A DNA stretch of 64,000 nt from Myxococcus eversor (GCF_010894455.1 NZ_JAAIXY010000031.1:1-64000), one strand, 5' to 3'; shown: positions 18,740 through 26,904, numbered from the stretch's first letter. Numbers and translations are program-made. The notes: generated from the letters alone by a model not told the origin.

Positions 18740-18955
18740 TCAGACGAAGCGATACGAGCTGACGTTGAACACGGGGCCCACCATGGAGCTGGTAAGCACG
18801 TCGCGGTCCACGTCGCCCTCGGCCTCGATGCGCTGGCCGTCCTTCTTGATCTTCCGGTCGCCACCGGCGAGCTGGTAGGTGGTGCCGTCATCACCTTCCA
18901 GCACCCAGACGCCTGTCTCCACGTCCCGGAAGACCACGCGCCCGGAGAGCTTCAA
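18740..18955 (-). CDS. Small beta-rich protein cotranscribed with the subtilase
   Basis: A 71-residue protein: KLSGRVVFRDVETGVWVLEG, then DDGTTYQLAGGDRKIKKDGQ, RIEAEGDVDRDVLTSSMVG and FNVSSYRFV. It reads as a small OB-like or beta-barrel domain with no signal peptide. The start is a TTG at 18955 that overlaps the subtilase stop (TTGA), so translation is coupled. The sequence resembles small single-domain proteins of unknown function that I cannot name with certainty. Partnership with the protease is inferred only from coupling. Confidence 0.65.
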   Translation of the reverse strand: MKLSGRVVFRDVETGVWVLEGDDGTTYQLAGGDRKIKKDGQRIEAEGDVDRDVLTSSMVGPVFNVSSYRFV

Positions 18956-20760
18956 GGCGCGTCCTCCTTCTTCAGCATGGCCCGGGCGACGACGATGCAG
19001 AGGACGGTGTTGAAGCCCAGCCACGGCTTCGCCAGGAAGGTGAAGGGCATCCACGACAGCGCGGGCGCGCCGGCCCAGGCCGAGTACGCCAGGAAGCCCG
19101 CGAAGCCCAGCGCGAGTCCGCCCACCGCGGGACGCAGGCCCTTCCAGCCGATGGCCGGCAGCGACAGCAGCACCGGGATGAGCGCGCTGTAGAACAGCGG
19201 GCTCACCGTGCGCCCCCGGCCGAAGATGATGCGCTCCCAGTCGGGGATGGGCAGCGACGCCATCTCCACCACGTTCCCCGCCACGTCCGAGGAGCTCACG
19301 AACCACGTGCGCACGAAGTACACGCCCACGGTGGACAGGAGCAGCGGCACCAAGAAGGCCGGACGCAGCAGCGCGTTGAGGTAGCCCGGGCGCTCACGGC
19401 CGCGCAGGGTCAACAACACGAAGGCCAAGAGGCCCAGCGCCCAGTACAGCGGCGGCCAACGCGACATCCCGCCGCCCAGCGACGCGAGCGACGCCTCCGC
19501 GTTGAGCAGACCGTGGCCGTACTGCTCGGTCCACGCCTGGTCCGCGACCTTCGCCGCGCCGGCATACAGCGCCTTCTCCACCGCGTCCGGAGTCTTCGCG
19601 CCCGCCGCGTACAGCATCGCGGCCACCGCGGCCACGTGCGGCGTGGCCATGCTGGTGCCCTGGTACGAGGCGTAGACGGAGCGCGACGGATCTCTCGGGT
19701 CGATGGTGTTCTGGAGGATGCCGCCCTCGTCGCCCTTTCGCTTGTCACCACCGGGCGCCGCGATATCCAGCTCCTTGCCGTAAGAGGAGTACGGCGCGAG
19801 CGAGCCATCCGGCCCCACCGCCGACACCGCCACCGCACCGGGATAGGCCGCGGGGAACTCCACGCGCGCGCGACCGCCGTTGCCGGCCGCGGCCACCACG
19901 GTGACGCCCTTCTTGCGCGCGTACTCCACCGCGTTGGCCATCACCTGCGAATAGCCGCCACCGCCCAGCGACATGTTGATGACGTTGGCGCCCTTGTCCG
20001 CCGCGAAGCGGATGGCGTCCGCGATGTCCGCCGTGGTGCCACCACCGAAGTGGTTGAGCACCTTCACTGGCATCAGCGTCGCCTCGAAGGCCACGCCCGC
20101 GACACCTTCACCGTTGTTGGTGGCCTGGGCGATGGTGCCCGCCACGTGCGTGCCGTGCCCGTGGTCGTCGTTGGCGTGCTCGTCGTCGTTCACGAAGTCG
20201 TAGCCGGGAACGAACTTCACGCCCTTCAGGTCCGGCACCTGCTTGAAGTCGTCGTGGTCCTCGTAGGCGATGCCGGTGTCGAGCACCGCCACCACCACGC
20301 CCTTGCCCCGGCTGCGCTCCCACGCCTTGGGCATGTCGATCATCTTCAGGTTCCACTGCCGCGTGTACTCCGGATCATTCGGAGTGTAGCTGGCGCGGAC
20401 CTCCATCAGCGGCTCGGCGGCCTCGACGCTCGGGTGCTGGCGGATGCGCTCCAGCACGCCCTGCACGTCGTCCACGCCCACGGCCAGGGTGAGGGCCTCA
20501 TCGGCGCTCTCCACGGAGTTGAGCTCCAGGTCCACGCCCCAGTCAGCCTCCCAGGCGTCGAACTCGGCCTTCGTGGTGCCGTCCTTGAAGTCCACGAGGA
20601 TGGCGTGGGGAACGACGTCCACGTCGTCAGCCAGGTTGTCGAGCGAGGCGGGAGGCGCGGGCGGACGCTCGGCGTCGCTCTCCGCGGACTTGCACGCAGG
20701 GGCTACCGTCACGGCCAGGGCCAGCGCGGCGCCACCCAGGGTCCATCGCACCATCCGCAT
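18952..20760 (-). CDS. S8 (subtilisin-like) protease with a C-terminal membrane domain, probable lipoprotein
   Basis: A 602-residue serine protease. A signal sequence ends in the possible lipobox VAPAC (Cys23). Residues 50-125 resemble an inhibitor-I9-type propeptide. The catalytic triad is D161 (VLDTGI), H202 (HGHGTHVAG) and S370 (GTSMATPH), with the oxyanion N294 (AAAGNGG). After residue 420 there are about five hydrophobic helices (for example WALGLLAFVLLTL and FLVPLLLSTVGVYFV), so the protease is tethered to the membrane at its C-terminus. The ATG at 20760 follows AAGGAG. The combination of a lipobox with a polytopic tail is odd; one of the two anchors may be false. Confidence 0.9.
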   Translation of the reverse strand: MRMVRWTLGGAALALAVTVAPACKSAESDAERPPAPPASLDNLADDVDVVPHAILVDFKDGTTKAEFDAWEADWGVDLELNSVESADEALTLAVGVDDVQGVLERIRQHPSVEAAEPLMEVRASYTPNDPEYTRQWNLKMIDMPKAWERSRGKGVVVAVLDTGIAYEDHDDFKQVPDLKGVKFVPGYDFVNDDEHANDDHGHGTHVAGTIAQATNNGEGVAGVAFEATLMPVKVLNHFGGGTTADIADAIRFAADKGANVINMSLGGGGYSQVMANAVEYARKKGVTVVAAAGNGGRARVEFPAAYPGAVAVSAVGPDGSLAPYSSYGKELDIAAPGGDKRKGDEGGILQNTIDPRDPSRSVYASYQGTSMATPHVAAVAAMLYAAGAKTPDAVEKALYAGAAKVADQAWTEQYGHGLLNAEASLASLGGGMSRWPPLYWALGLLAFVLLTLRGRERPGYLNALLRPAFLVPLLLSTVGVYFVRTWFVSSSDVAGNVVEMASLPIPDWERIIFGRGRTVSPLFYSALIPVLLSLPAIGWKGLRPAVGGLALGFAGFLAYSAWAGAPALSWMPFTFLAKPWLGFNTVLCIVVARAMLKKEDAP

Positions 20761-20833
20761 CGGGCTACTCCTTGAGGAACGAGGCACGCTTCCGGAAGAC
20801 CCTACGAACGAACGGCGAAACGATTGGGTCTGC

Positions 20834-20869
20834 ACAGACAGTCTGTACGTCCGCTCTCCCGGCGTGCAA
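20834..20869 (-). promoter_or_regulatory. Candidate promoter with overlapping palindrome upstream of the subtilase
   Basis: On the minus strand TTGCAC (20864-20869) and TACAGA (20842-20847) are 16 bp apart. The -10 is overlapped by a perfect 13-base palindrome ACAGAC-A-GTCTGT (20834-20846), a plausible operator. The site is about 75-85 bases upstream of the subtilase ATG. Confidence 0.35.
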
Positions 20870-20921
20870 GTGCGGGAGGCTGAAGAAATGTGAAGAAGTC
20901 CGCTGGGTTGCAGCGCATCGG

Positions 20922-21554
20922 TCATCCGCCGGAGAGCCGCTGGAGCCATGTGGACACCGCCCGTCCCACCTGCGGCAGGTTGCGCTGGAACGTCGCACCC
21001 GCTTCGTCGATGACCTCGAAGTCCCCTCCGGCCCGCGCCACCGCCGCCGACACCGCCGCCCGGGGCATCCGCTGGTCCTCTTCCCCTTGGACCACCAACA
21101 ACGGGCAGGTCACCCGCCCCAGCACCGAGGCATCCACGTCCGCCGGCGCCACGAGGCACAGCCCGCCCACGGCCGGGAACCTCGCCTGGAGCGCCAGGGC
21201 CACCTGGGCTCCTCCGTGGAGTGCCGCCACCGCCAGGGCACTCGTCCCCGCGGTCTCCAGCAGCACCCGCATGGCCGCCTCGGCGTCCTCGAGCAGCGCC
21301 AGGTCCTTGCCCCGAGGCCCCTGACTCGCGCCCACACCCCGGTGGTTGAACCGCAGCGTGGGGAAGCCCGCGCTCGCCGCCGCCCAGGCCAGCTCCGCCG
21401 CGATGACGTGATCCATCCCCCCACCCTCGTCCGGTCTCGGCGGGATGATGAGCAACGGGGGCGCGCGCTTGCCGCGATGCGCCGTGCCCTCCATCACCAC
21501 CGAGCCCACCGGAACCAGGGTGGAGCGCTCCAGGAACTGACCTTTCTGGACCAT
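20922..21554 (-). CDS. Alpha/beta-hydrolase (dienelactone-hydrolase-like)
   Basis: A 210-residue cytosolic alpha/beta-hydrolase. The early strands read LLIIPPRPDEGGGMD and LRFNHRGVGASQG, typical of this group. The nucleophile elbow is LHGGAQ rather than GxSxG, so the usual Ser is replaced by Gly in this position and catalysis is doubtful; a Ser two residues earlier is not present. Acid residues follow in VVQGEEDQRMP, but the C-terminal His is not obvious. I take the ATG at 21554, ten bases after AAGG, over a GTG at 21563. It may be a non-enzymatic or atypical member. The gene is on the same strand as the subtilase but 160 bp upstream of it. Confidence 0.65.
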   Translation of the reverse strand: MVQKGQFLERSTLVPVGSVVMEGTAHRGKRAPPLLIIPPRPDEGGGMDHVIAAELAWAAASAGFPTLRFNHRGVGASQGPRGKDLALLEDAEAAMRVLLETAGTSALAVAALHGGAQVALALQARFPAVGGLCLVAPADVDASVLGRVTCPLLVVQGEEDQRMPRAAVSAAVARAGGDFEVIDEAGATFQRNLPQVGRAVSTWLQRLSGG

Positions 21555-21740
21555 GTCACCCACACCTTAGGAGGGCTCTCGCCGAGCCGATACCTCTCCG
21601 GAGAGCTTTGACACGGCGCGTCGGAATTCAGCGTTTGAAGCGAATTACCGCGTTTGTGCGCAACTTCAGACGGGTTCCTGGGACAATGGGGCAAGGACTT
21701 TTCTTCCATCCCCCATTTTTGACCGCTGGAGCCTCCCCCC

Positions 21741-22679
21741 ATGAGCACCATCGAGCGCGGCCGTACCCTCGTCGGCACCACCCCTCGGACGAACGTCGCG
21801 CGCACGGCTGAAACGAACACGGCGGCGACGCCCGCGGTGCAGCCGACGGCGCAGCGCACGAACGCGGTCGTTGACGGCTTCGACAGCAAGGCGGCGAACA
21901 CCGCCTCCGTCGCGAAGGTGTTCACCGCTCCGGCCGGCTCGAAGGACAAGGTCTACGACGGCAAGCTGGTGGGCGCGAATGGCCAGACGTTCGAGCCCGG
22001 CACGCCGCTCAAGGACATCCCCGCCGTCACGCCTCGCAACAACCCGAACGCGACGGCCACGGTCATCTACACCAACGGCATCCGCACCGATAAGGACAAG
22101 CAGGGCGGGGAGCTGCAGGCGCTGGCGGACCGGACGGGCATGCGCGCCATCGGCATCCACAACGCCACCGAGGGCACCATCTCCGACATCCTTCAGTGCG
22201 TGAAGGACAAGATGGACAAGGGCACCAACCCCGCCGTGGACACCCTGGCTGACACCATCTACGGCGAGCTGAAGGCGGGCCGGGACGTGCACCTGGTGGG
22301 CTACAGCCAGGGCGGCCTCATCACCTCGCGCGCGCTGTCCGACGTGGCGCGCCGGCTGCGCATCGAAGATGGGATGTCCCCGGCGCAGGTCCAGCAGACG
22401 ATGAGCAAGCTGAACGTCGAGACGTTCGGCGCGGCGGCCGGCACCTACCCGGACGGCCCCAACTACGTGCACTACGTCAACAACCGCGACGCGGTCCCCA
22501 CCCTCTTCGGTCTGGGCAGCAAGGGGTGGACGCCTGGTGACCTGCTCCGCCATGCGGGCAAGGGCGCGCAGGTGCACTACTTCTCCGAGGACACCGTCTT
22601 CTCCGGTGCCCACTCGCTGACCGACACGTACCTCAACCACCGCGTGCCCTTCGAGCAGGCCCGGGCCGGCCAGTTCTGA
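21741..22679 (+). CDS. Alpha/beta-hydrolase with disordered N-terminus, candidate secreted effector
   Basis: A 312-residue protein without a Sec signal. The first 60 residues are Thr/Asn/Arg/Ala-rich and look disordered. The core is an alpha/beta-hydrolase with the nucleophile elbow GYSQGG (S189), a likely acid D250 (NNRDAVP) and a likely His H291 (SGAHSLTD). The substrate is not evident; lipase or esterase activity is possible. It is followed 33 bp later by two tandem paralogues resembling type III secretion chaperones, all on one strand. A disordered N-terminus plus adjacent chaperones is the usual layout of a type III effector gene. That role is inference; the gene could equally be an ordinary cytosolic hydrolase. 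Confidence 0.7.
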   Translation: MSTIERGRTLVGTTPRTNVARTAETNTAATPAVQPTAQRTNAVVDGFDSKAANTASVAKVFTAPAGSKDKVYDGKLVGANGQTFEPGTPLKDIPAVTPRNNPNATATVIYTNGIRTDKDKQGGELQALADRTGMRAIGIHNATEGTISDILQCVKDKMDKGTNPAVDTLADTIYGELKAGRDVHLVGYSQGGLITSRALSDVARRLRIEDGMSPAQVQQTMSKLNVETFGAAAGTYPDGPNYVHYVNNRDAVPTLFGLGSKGWTPGDLLRHAGKGAQVHYFSEDTVFSGAHSLTDTYLNHRVPFEQARAGQF

Positions 22680-22712
22680 GAGCCTCCCGTCAGTCGTGGT
22701 AGATAGACAGCC

Positions 22713-23144
22713 ATGACGCGTGACGAGGCAACTCAACTGGTGCAGTCGTACCTGACGGCTCAGGGCGCTCCCCTGAGCCCCGGTCTCAATCAGAAGGGGC
22801 TCGGCGGAGCCGTGGTCGGCGAGGCGCAGGTGTACTTCGAGCACTCGACCGATTCGGGCGAGCTGAAGTGCAGCGCCCTCATCTACCGCTTCCGCGACGC
22901 GCCCCGCCCCGGCGTCCTCGACGGCTTCCGCGACGAGCAGAAGGCCGGCACGGACACGGGCGGCGGCACGGTCGACTTCGAGTCGGAGAGCAAGAGCCTC
23001 TTTCTCAGTCGCACGTACACGACGCGCCCCATTGACCTGGTGTTCGCCTCCGAGCTGAGCAAGCTGATGGCGGCGAGCCTCCTCTGGGGTGACACCGTGT
23101 TCGAGCGCGTCGCCTCGAAGGTCATCCCGACTCCGTCCCCCTGA
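22713..23144 (+). CDS. Small acidic protein resembling CesT-type secretion chaperones (copy 1)
   Basis: A 143-residue protein with no signal peptide. It begins with a helix (TRDEATQLVQSYLTAQ), has a central beta-rich part (GLGGAVVGEAQVYFEH, CSALIYRFR, GGGTVDFESESKSLFLSRTY) and ends with a helix (FASELSKLMAASLLWGDTVF). This helix-strands-helix order, size and acidity fit the CesT/Tir chaperone fold, although no exact signature proves it. It is clearly paralogous to the next gene, which starts one base after its stop. The ribosome site is weak. Context after a candidate effector supports, but does not establish, a chaperone role. Confidence 0.6.
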   Translation: MTRDEATQLVQSYLTAQGAPLSPGLNQKGLGGAVVGEAQVYFEHSTDSGELKCSALIYRFRDAPRPGVLDGFRDEQKAGTDTGGGTVDFESESKSLFLSRTYTTRPIDLVFASELSKLMAASLLWGDTVFERVASKVIPTPSP

Positions 23145-23145
23145 C

Positions 23146-23652
23146 ATGGCCCTCGCGTTCTCCCGCCATCTCCAGTGGCTGCTGGCCACCATCGGCCTCG
23201 CCAAGCCCCCGCCGCCTCCGGGCGGCCCCATGACTCGCGAGGCCGCGCGAGCGCTGGTCCGCTGGTACCTGCAGACGCAGGGCGCCGGGATGAGCGAGGG
23301 CCTCAACGAGAACGGCCTGGGAGGCACCATGGTGGGCAGCGCGCAGCTCTACTTCGAGCACCACGCGGACACGCAGGTGCTGGAGTGCAGCGCGCTCGTC
23401 TACCGCTTCCGTGAAGACCCCAAGCCGGGTGTCATCGACGGCTTCCAGAAGGAAGCCCAGGAAGGCGCCGACGCGGGCGGCGGCACGGTGGACTTCGAGA
23501 CGGAGAACAAGAGCCTCTTCCTGAGCCGGAACTACGCCCAGATGCCCTCGGGCGCCGAGTTCACGAAGGAGATGGAGCGGCTCATGAAGGCCAGCCTCGA
23601 CTGGGGTACCACGGTGTTGGACCGCGTGGCCTCGCGCGTCTTCGGGACCTGA
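23146..23652 (+). CDS. Small acidic protein resembling CesT-type secretion chaperones (copy 2)
   Basis: A 168-residue paralogue of the preceding gene. From M29 onward it aligns throughout with copy 1: MTREAARALV, GLNENGLGGTMVG, AQLYFEH, CSALVYRFRE, PGVIDGF, GGGTVDFE and KSLFLSR are shared or nearly so. The first 28 residues (MALAFSRHLQWLLATIGLAK and a Pro/Gly linker) are extra and hydrophobic, and could anchor the protein; alternatively the true start is the ATG at 23230, which lines up with the start of copy 1. The ATG at 23146 is separated from the previous stop by one base, implying coupled translation. Paired chaperones often act as heterodimers. Confidence 0.6.
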   Translation: MALAFSRHLQWLLATIGLAKPPPPPGGPMTREAARALVRWYLQTQGAGMSEGLNENGLGGTMVGSAQLYFEHHADTQVLECSALVYRFREDPKPGVIDGFQKEAQEGADAGGGTVDFETENKSLFLSRNYAQMPSGAEFTKEMERLMKASLDWGTTVLDRVASRVFGT

Positions 23653-23673
23653 CAAGCGCCTGCCCTCGCACGC

Positions 23674-23697
23674 GGGCCCGGGCGGAATCCCGGGCCC
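23674..23697. terminator. Strong hairpin between convergent genes
   Basis: GGGCCCGGG, a six-base loop CGGAAT and CCCGGGCCC make a perfect 9-bp all-GC stem in the 60-bp gap between the chaperone-like gene (plus) and the methyltransferase (minus). No T-run follows on either strand, so it is likely a bidirectional structural barrier rather than a textbook terminator. Confidence 0.5.
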
Positions 23698-23712
23698 ACG
23701 AGAGCGGCGGCG

Positions 23713-24909
23713 CTACACCGCCTGAAGCACGTAGAACTTGAGGTACTTGCCCTCGGGGAACTGCAACCGCACCGGGTGGTCCGGAGGCTGGTAGCGCTCC
23801 TCGACGAGTGCCAGGTCGACGCCGGCCTTGAAGCCCGCCTCGCGCACCGCGCCGATGAAGTCCTCGGGAGTCACACGCGCCGAGCACGACGCCGTGGCCA
23901 ACAGGCCTCCGGGCCGCAGGAGGTTCAGCGCCTGCCGATTCAGGGACGCGTACCCATCCAGGGCCGCCTGCACCGCGCGCTGGCTCTTCGCGAAGGCCGG
24001 CGGGTCCAGGATGATGAGGTCGAACGTGCGGCCCTCGTCCTTGAAGGACTGGATGACCGTGAACACGTCCGCCGCGAGGAAGTCATGCTTCTCCGCGGGC
24101 AGCCCGTTGCGGGTGAAGTTCTCGCGCGCCAGGGCGATGGCCTCCGGGTCGATGTCCACGGAGAACACCGTGTTCGCCCCGCCCAACGCCGCGTTGACGG
24201 AGAAGCCGCCGCTGAAGCTGAAGCAGTTGAGCACGTCCCGGCCCTTGGCCAGTCGACGGATGAGGTGACGGTTCTCCCGCTGGTCCAGGAAGAATCCCGT
24301 CTTCTGGCCGCGCCACACGTCCACCATGAAGGTGACGCCGCGCTCGCGGATGGCGATCTGCTCCGGCGCGTCGGGCCCGTACAGCATGCGCCCCGAGCCT
24401 CGGCCCTCGTCCTCCTCCACGTCGTCCCGCGCCACTTCATCGCGACCGACGATGCCCTTGAGGCCAGGGATGCCGGCCTTGAGCGCCTCGACGATGAGCG
24501 GGCGATACGGCGTCAGGCCCGCCGAATACAGCTTCATCACGGCCCAGCCCGCGTAGAGGTCCACCACCACGCCCGGCAGCCCGTCGCCCTCGCCGTGAAT
24601 CAGGCGGTAGCTGTCCGTGTCCGTCAGGTCGATGAGGGACTGGCGCTCGGCCAGCGCGCGCCGCACGCGTCGGGTGATGAAGCCCGAGTCCACCGTGTCC
24701 CGCGAGTCACGCGTCAGCACCCGCACCGCGATGGCGGAGTGAGGGTCGTAGTACCCCCGCGCGACGAACTTCCCGTTCTCCGTCAGGTCCACCACGCTGC
24801 CGGCGGGGATCCTCGGGATGTGCTCCAGCGCCTTGCGAAACACCCACGGGTGTCCCGCGCGCAGGTGGCGCCCCAGTCCCCGCGCCAGCTCCAGCTTCAC
24901 GACATTCAC
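23713..24909 (-). CDS. Class I rRNA (cytosine) methyltransferase, RlmI-like, with N-terminal PUA domain
   Basis: A 398-residue SAM-dependent methyltransferase. The N-terminus (LARGLGRHLRAGHPWVFRKA) is a PUA-type RNA-binding domain. The central segment reads GQKTGFFLDQRENR, then LNCFSFSGGFSVNAALGGA (SAM motif I) and LDPPAFAKSQ (motif IV). SCSARV near the C-terminus carries the conserved Cys. This is the RlmI/YccW family that makes m5C in 23S rRNA; the exact target is inferred. The GTG at 24909 is chosen because GAGGAG lies seven bases upstream and the previous stop is four bases away. It forms an operon with the HAD phosphatase and the 389-residue gene upstream. Confidence 0.85.
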   Translation of the reverse strand: MNVVKLELARGLGRHLRAGHPWVFRKALEHIPRIPAGSVVDLTENGKFVARGYYDPHSAIAVRVLTRDSRDTVDSGFITRRVRRALAERQSLIDLTDTDSYRLIHGEGDGLPGVVVDLYAGWAVMKLYSAGLTPYRPLIVEALKAGIPGLKGIVGRDEVARDDVEEDEGRGSGRMLYGPDAPEQIAIRERGVTFMVDVWRGQKTGFFLDQRENRHLIRRLAKGRDVLNCFSFSGGFSVNAALGGANTVFSVDIDPEAIALARENFTRNGLPAEKHDFLAADVFTVIQSFKDEGRTFDLIILDPPAFAKSQRAVQAALDGYASLNRQALNLLRPGGLLATASCSARVTPEDFIGAVREAGFKAGVDLALVEERYQPPDHPVRLQFPEGKYLKFYVLQAV

Positions 24910-24913
24910 GGTG

Positions 24914-25735
24914 TCACTCCTCACGAGCCCCACGGCCCCGCCGAGCGAGGAGGGCCCGAGCCAGCTCCTCGAAACCCTTCCCCTCGGCTGCCCTTGTAAT
25001 GAAAGCCGGCGGCGCGTCGATGCGGTCCAACACCGCGCGCACGTTGGCCACGCCCACGCCCAGTTCGAAAGCCTGGAACATCGGGGCGTCGTTGAAAGAA
25101 TCCCCTACATACACGTAACGGCCATCCCGAGGCTCCAGCCGCTCGCCCCACGCCACCCGCGCGAAGCGCCGCGTCGCCGTCAGCTTGTCGAAGCGACCGA
25201 GCCAGCAGTTGACGTGCACGGACGAGCGCACCGCCGTCACCCCGCGCGCCTGCAGCAGCGCCTCGATGCGCGCCGCCCCCGCCTCACCCAGGCGGGCCTC
25301 CTCGTTGTAGTCCACGGCCAGGTCCACTTCCGTGTACGCGCTGTCCACCGACAGCCGCGCCCCGGGGACCTGTTTCAGCACCCGCCCGACTTCCTTCTCG
25401 AGCCGACGCCGGTTCGCCACACGCTCGGCCGGCGCCTCCAGGTACACCTTGCGCAGCCCTCGCTTGCCTCGCAGGAAGAACAGGCCGCCGTTCTCCACGA
25501 TGACGCCATCCACCGGGAGCTGCCGCGCCCACGCCTCGCCCCACCCCGCCGGCCTGCCGCTCACCAGCACCACGCGCAGCCCGGCCGCGGACAACCGCTC
25601 CAGGGCCCGCACGGTGTCCGAGCGCAGCTTGTGGCCGGTGGTGAGGGTGCCATCCACGTCCGTGAAGACGCCCTCGACACGGGACAGGTCCGCCTCGCGC
25701 AGCGGGCGCGGTTCCACCTTGCTGGACGCCGCCAT
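24914..25735 (-). CDS. HAD-superfamily (Cof/MPGP-like) phosphatase
   Basis: A 273-residue cytosolic HAD-IIB phosphatase. Motif I is FTDVDGTLT with D26 as nucleophile and D28 as acid/base. Motif II is VLVSGRP, and motif IV reads VYVGDSFNDAPMF, giving the Mg-binding Asp pair. The C-terminal GVGVANV follows as in Cof-type sugar phosphatases. A cap domain sits in the middle. The closest relatives by motif are mannosyl-3-phosphoglycerate and sucrose-phosphate phosphatases, but the substrate is not clear. Its ATG at 25735 overlaps the stop of the upstream gene (TGATG), so the two are translationally coupled. Confidence 0.85.
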   Translation of the reverse strand: MAASSKVEPRPLREADLSRVEGVFTDVDGTLTTGHKLRSDTVRALERLSAAGLRVVLVSGRPAGWGEAWARQLPVDGVIVENGGLFFLRGKRGLRKVYLEAPAERVANRRRLEKEVGRVLKQVPGARLSVDSAYTEVDLAVDYNEEARLGEAGAARIEALLQARGVTAVRSSVHVNCWLGRFDKLTATRRFARVAWGERLEPRDGRYVYVGDSFNDAPMFQAFELGVGVANVRAVLDRIDAPPAFITRAAEGKGFEELARALLARRGRGAREE

Positions 25736-26904
25736 CACATCACGTCCAACTGGGCCAACAGTCCCTGGAAGACCGAGATGGTGGCGTCGAGCTCCGGGCC
25801 CGTGAGCTGGGCCAGGGGCTGCTTGCGGACCTTGCGCAGGAACGCGTCCAGGTCGGAGGCCCGCCCGTAGAGGGACTGGGCGCTCGCGGCGGCCTCGGCC
25901 AGGAGACGGGCGGAGACGGGCGCGTCCGAGTCCACCAGCGACGAGGCCCGCTCCAGCTTCACGCCGCAGGAGGCCCACACCTCGCGGTCATGGATGATGA
26001 GCACCTGGCGCTGATTCACGGCGGACAGGCCCCGGACGAACGCGTCCAGCTCGCTCACCACCTTGATGAGGTCCTCACGGGCGGGGTTGGGCAGGATCGC
26101 CAGCCGCCCTACCTCCGCGCGCATCTCCACGATGTGGCGCTTGTCCTGCGCGCGCAGGTTCCGGTACGCGGCCGTGCGGCCGAAGGCGTCCATCTCCGTC
26201 TGGAGCTGCTGAGCGTTCCACTGCACGTCCTCGGGCTCCGCCTCGCGAACCTTGTTGTGCCGCGCCGTGAGGATGCGGCCCAGGTCCGCGGTGATGGCGC
26301 GCACCGTCACCGCCGCCTTCACCTCCGCCTCGTGCCCAGGCACCACCTGCGCCCGCGTCACTTCTCCGAAGGTGCTCGCCGTCTCGAAGACGAGGTTGCT
26401 GACCTCCTCGCGGAAGCGCGCCCGGAAGCGCTGGATTTCCGCCAGCAGCGTCCACCTGTCGCTCACCACGGAGGGGTTGCGCATCGCCTCGCCGAGCTGG
26501 GTCACGCCCTGGGCAAGCTGCGACATCGCCTCCCGGAGCAGCGCGGATGGGTCCTTGGAAGGCGCGCCGTCCATCTCCCGCATCAGGTCCGCGAGCCCCT
26601 CCGAGGACTGCGCGGGGAACTGCTCGCGGATGACGTTCAACAGGGCGTTGACGTCCATCACCGTGTCTCGGATGACGGGCGCCATCTCCTCCCAGAGCGA
26701 GAGGTCCGGGCTGGAGTCCACCACCGGCGTCTCGTACTTCACCAGGTCCATGTCACTCAGCCGGCCAATGGCCTGGGCGGCGGCGGCGTACACCTTGCGC
26801 AGCCGGCCCGCGAAGACGCGGTCGGGGTGGGCCTGAAGGATTTCCTCGAGCCTTGGGGTCAGGGAGGTCTGCGGGTTATCGGCGTCAGCGGACACGGGGG
26901 GCAC
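25735..26904 (-). CDS. Conserved helical protein of unknown function
   Basis: A 389-residue cytosolic protein predicted to be almost entirely alpha-helical, with no signal peptide, membrane segment or catalytic signature I recognise. It has heptad-like stretches (for example FRARFREEVSNLVFETAST and NAQQLQTEMDAFGRTAAYR) and a C-terminal helical bundle containing LYGRASDLDAFLRKVRK. The initiator is a GTG at 26904 with a weak ribosome site; a second GTG at 26895 is possible. It is the first gene of a three-gene operon with the HAD phosphatase and the RNA methyltransferase, and divergent from corA across 80 bp. Confidence 0.7.
   Translation of the reverse strand: MPPVSADADNPQTSLTPRLEEILQAHPDRVFAGRLRKVYAAAAQAIGRLSDMDLVKYETPVVDSSPDLSLWEEMAPVIRDTVMDVNALLNVIREQFPAQSSEGLADLMREMDGAPSKDPSALLREAMSQLAQGVTQLGEAMRNPSVVSDRWTLLAEIQRFRARFREEVSNLVFETASTFGEVTRAQVVPGHEAEVKAAVTVRAITADLGRILTARHNKVREAEPEDVQWNAQQLQTEMDAFGRTAAYRNLRAQDKRHIVEMRAEVGRLAILPNPAREDLIKVVSELDAFVRGLSAVNQRQVLIIHDREVWASCGVKLERASSLVDSDAPVSARLLAEAAASAQSLYGRASDLDAFLRKVRKQPLAQLTGPELDATISVFQGLLAQLDVM

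Noticed and set aside
25735..25978. Longer N-terminal extension of the HAD phosphatase
   Set aside because: It lies inside the upstream gene in another frame; the ATG at 25735 overlaps that gene's stop and begins just before the conserved DVDGT motif.
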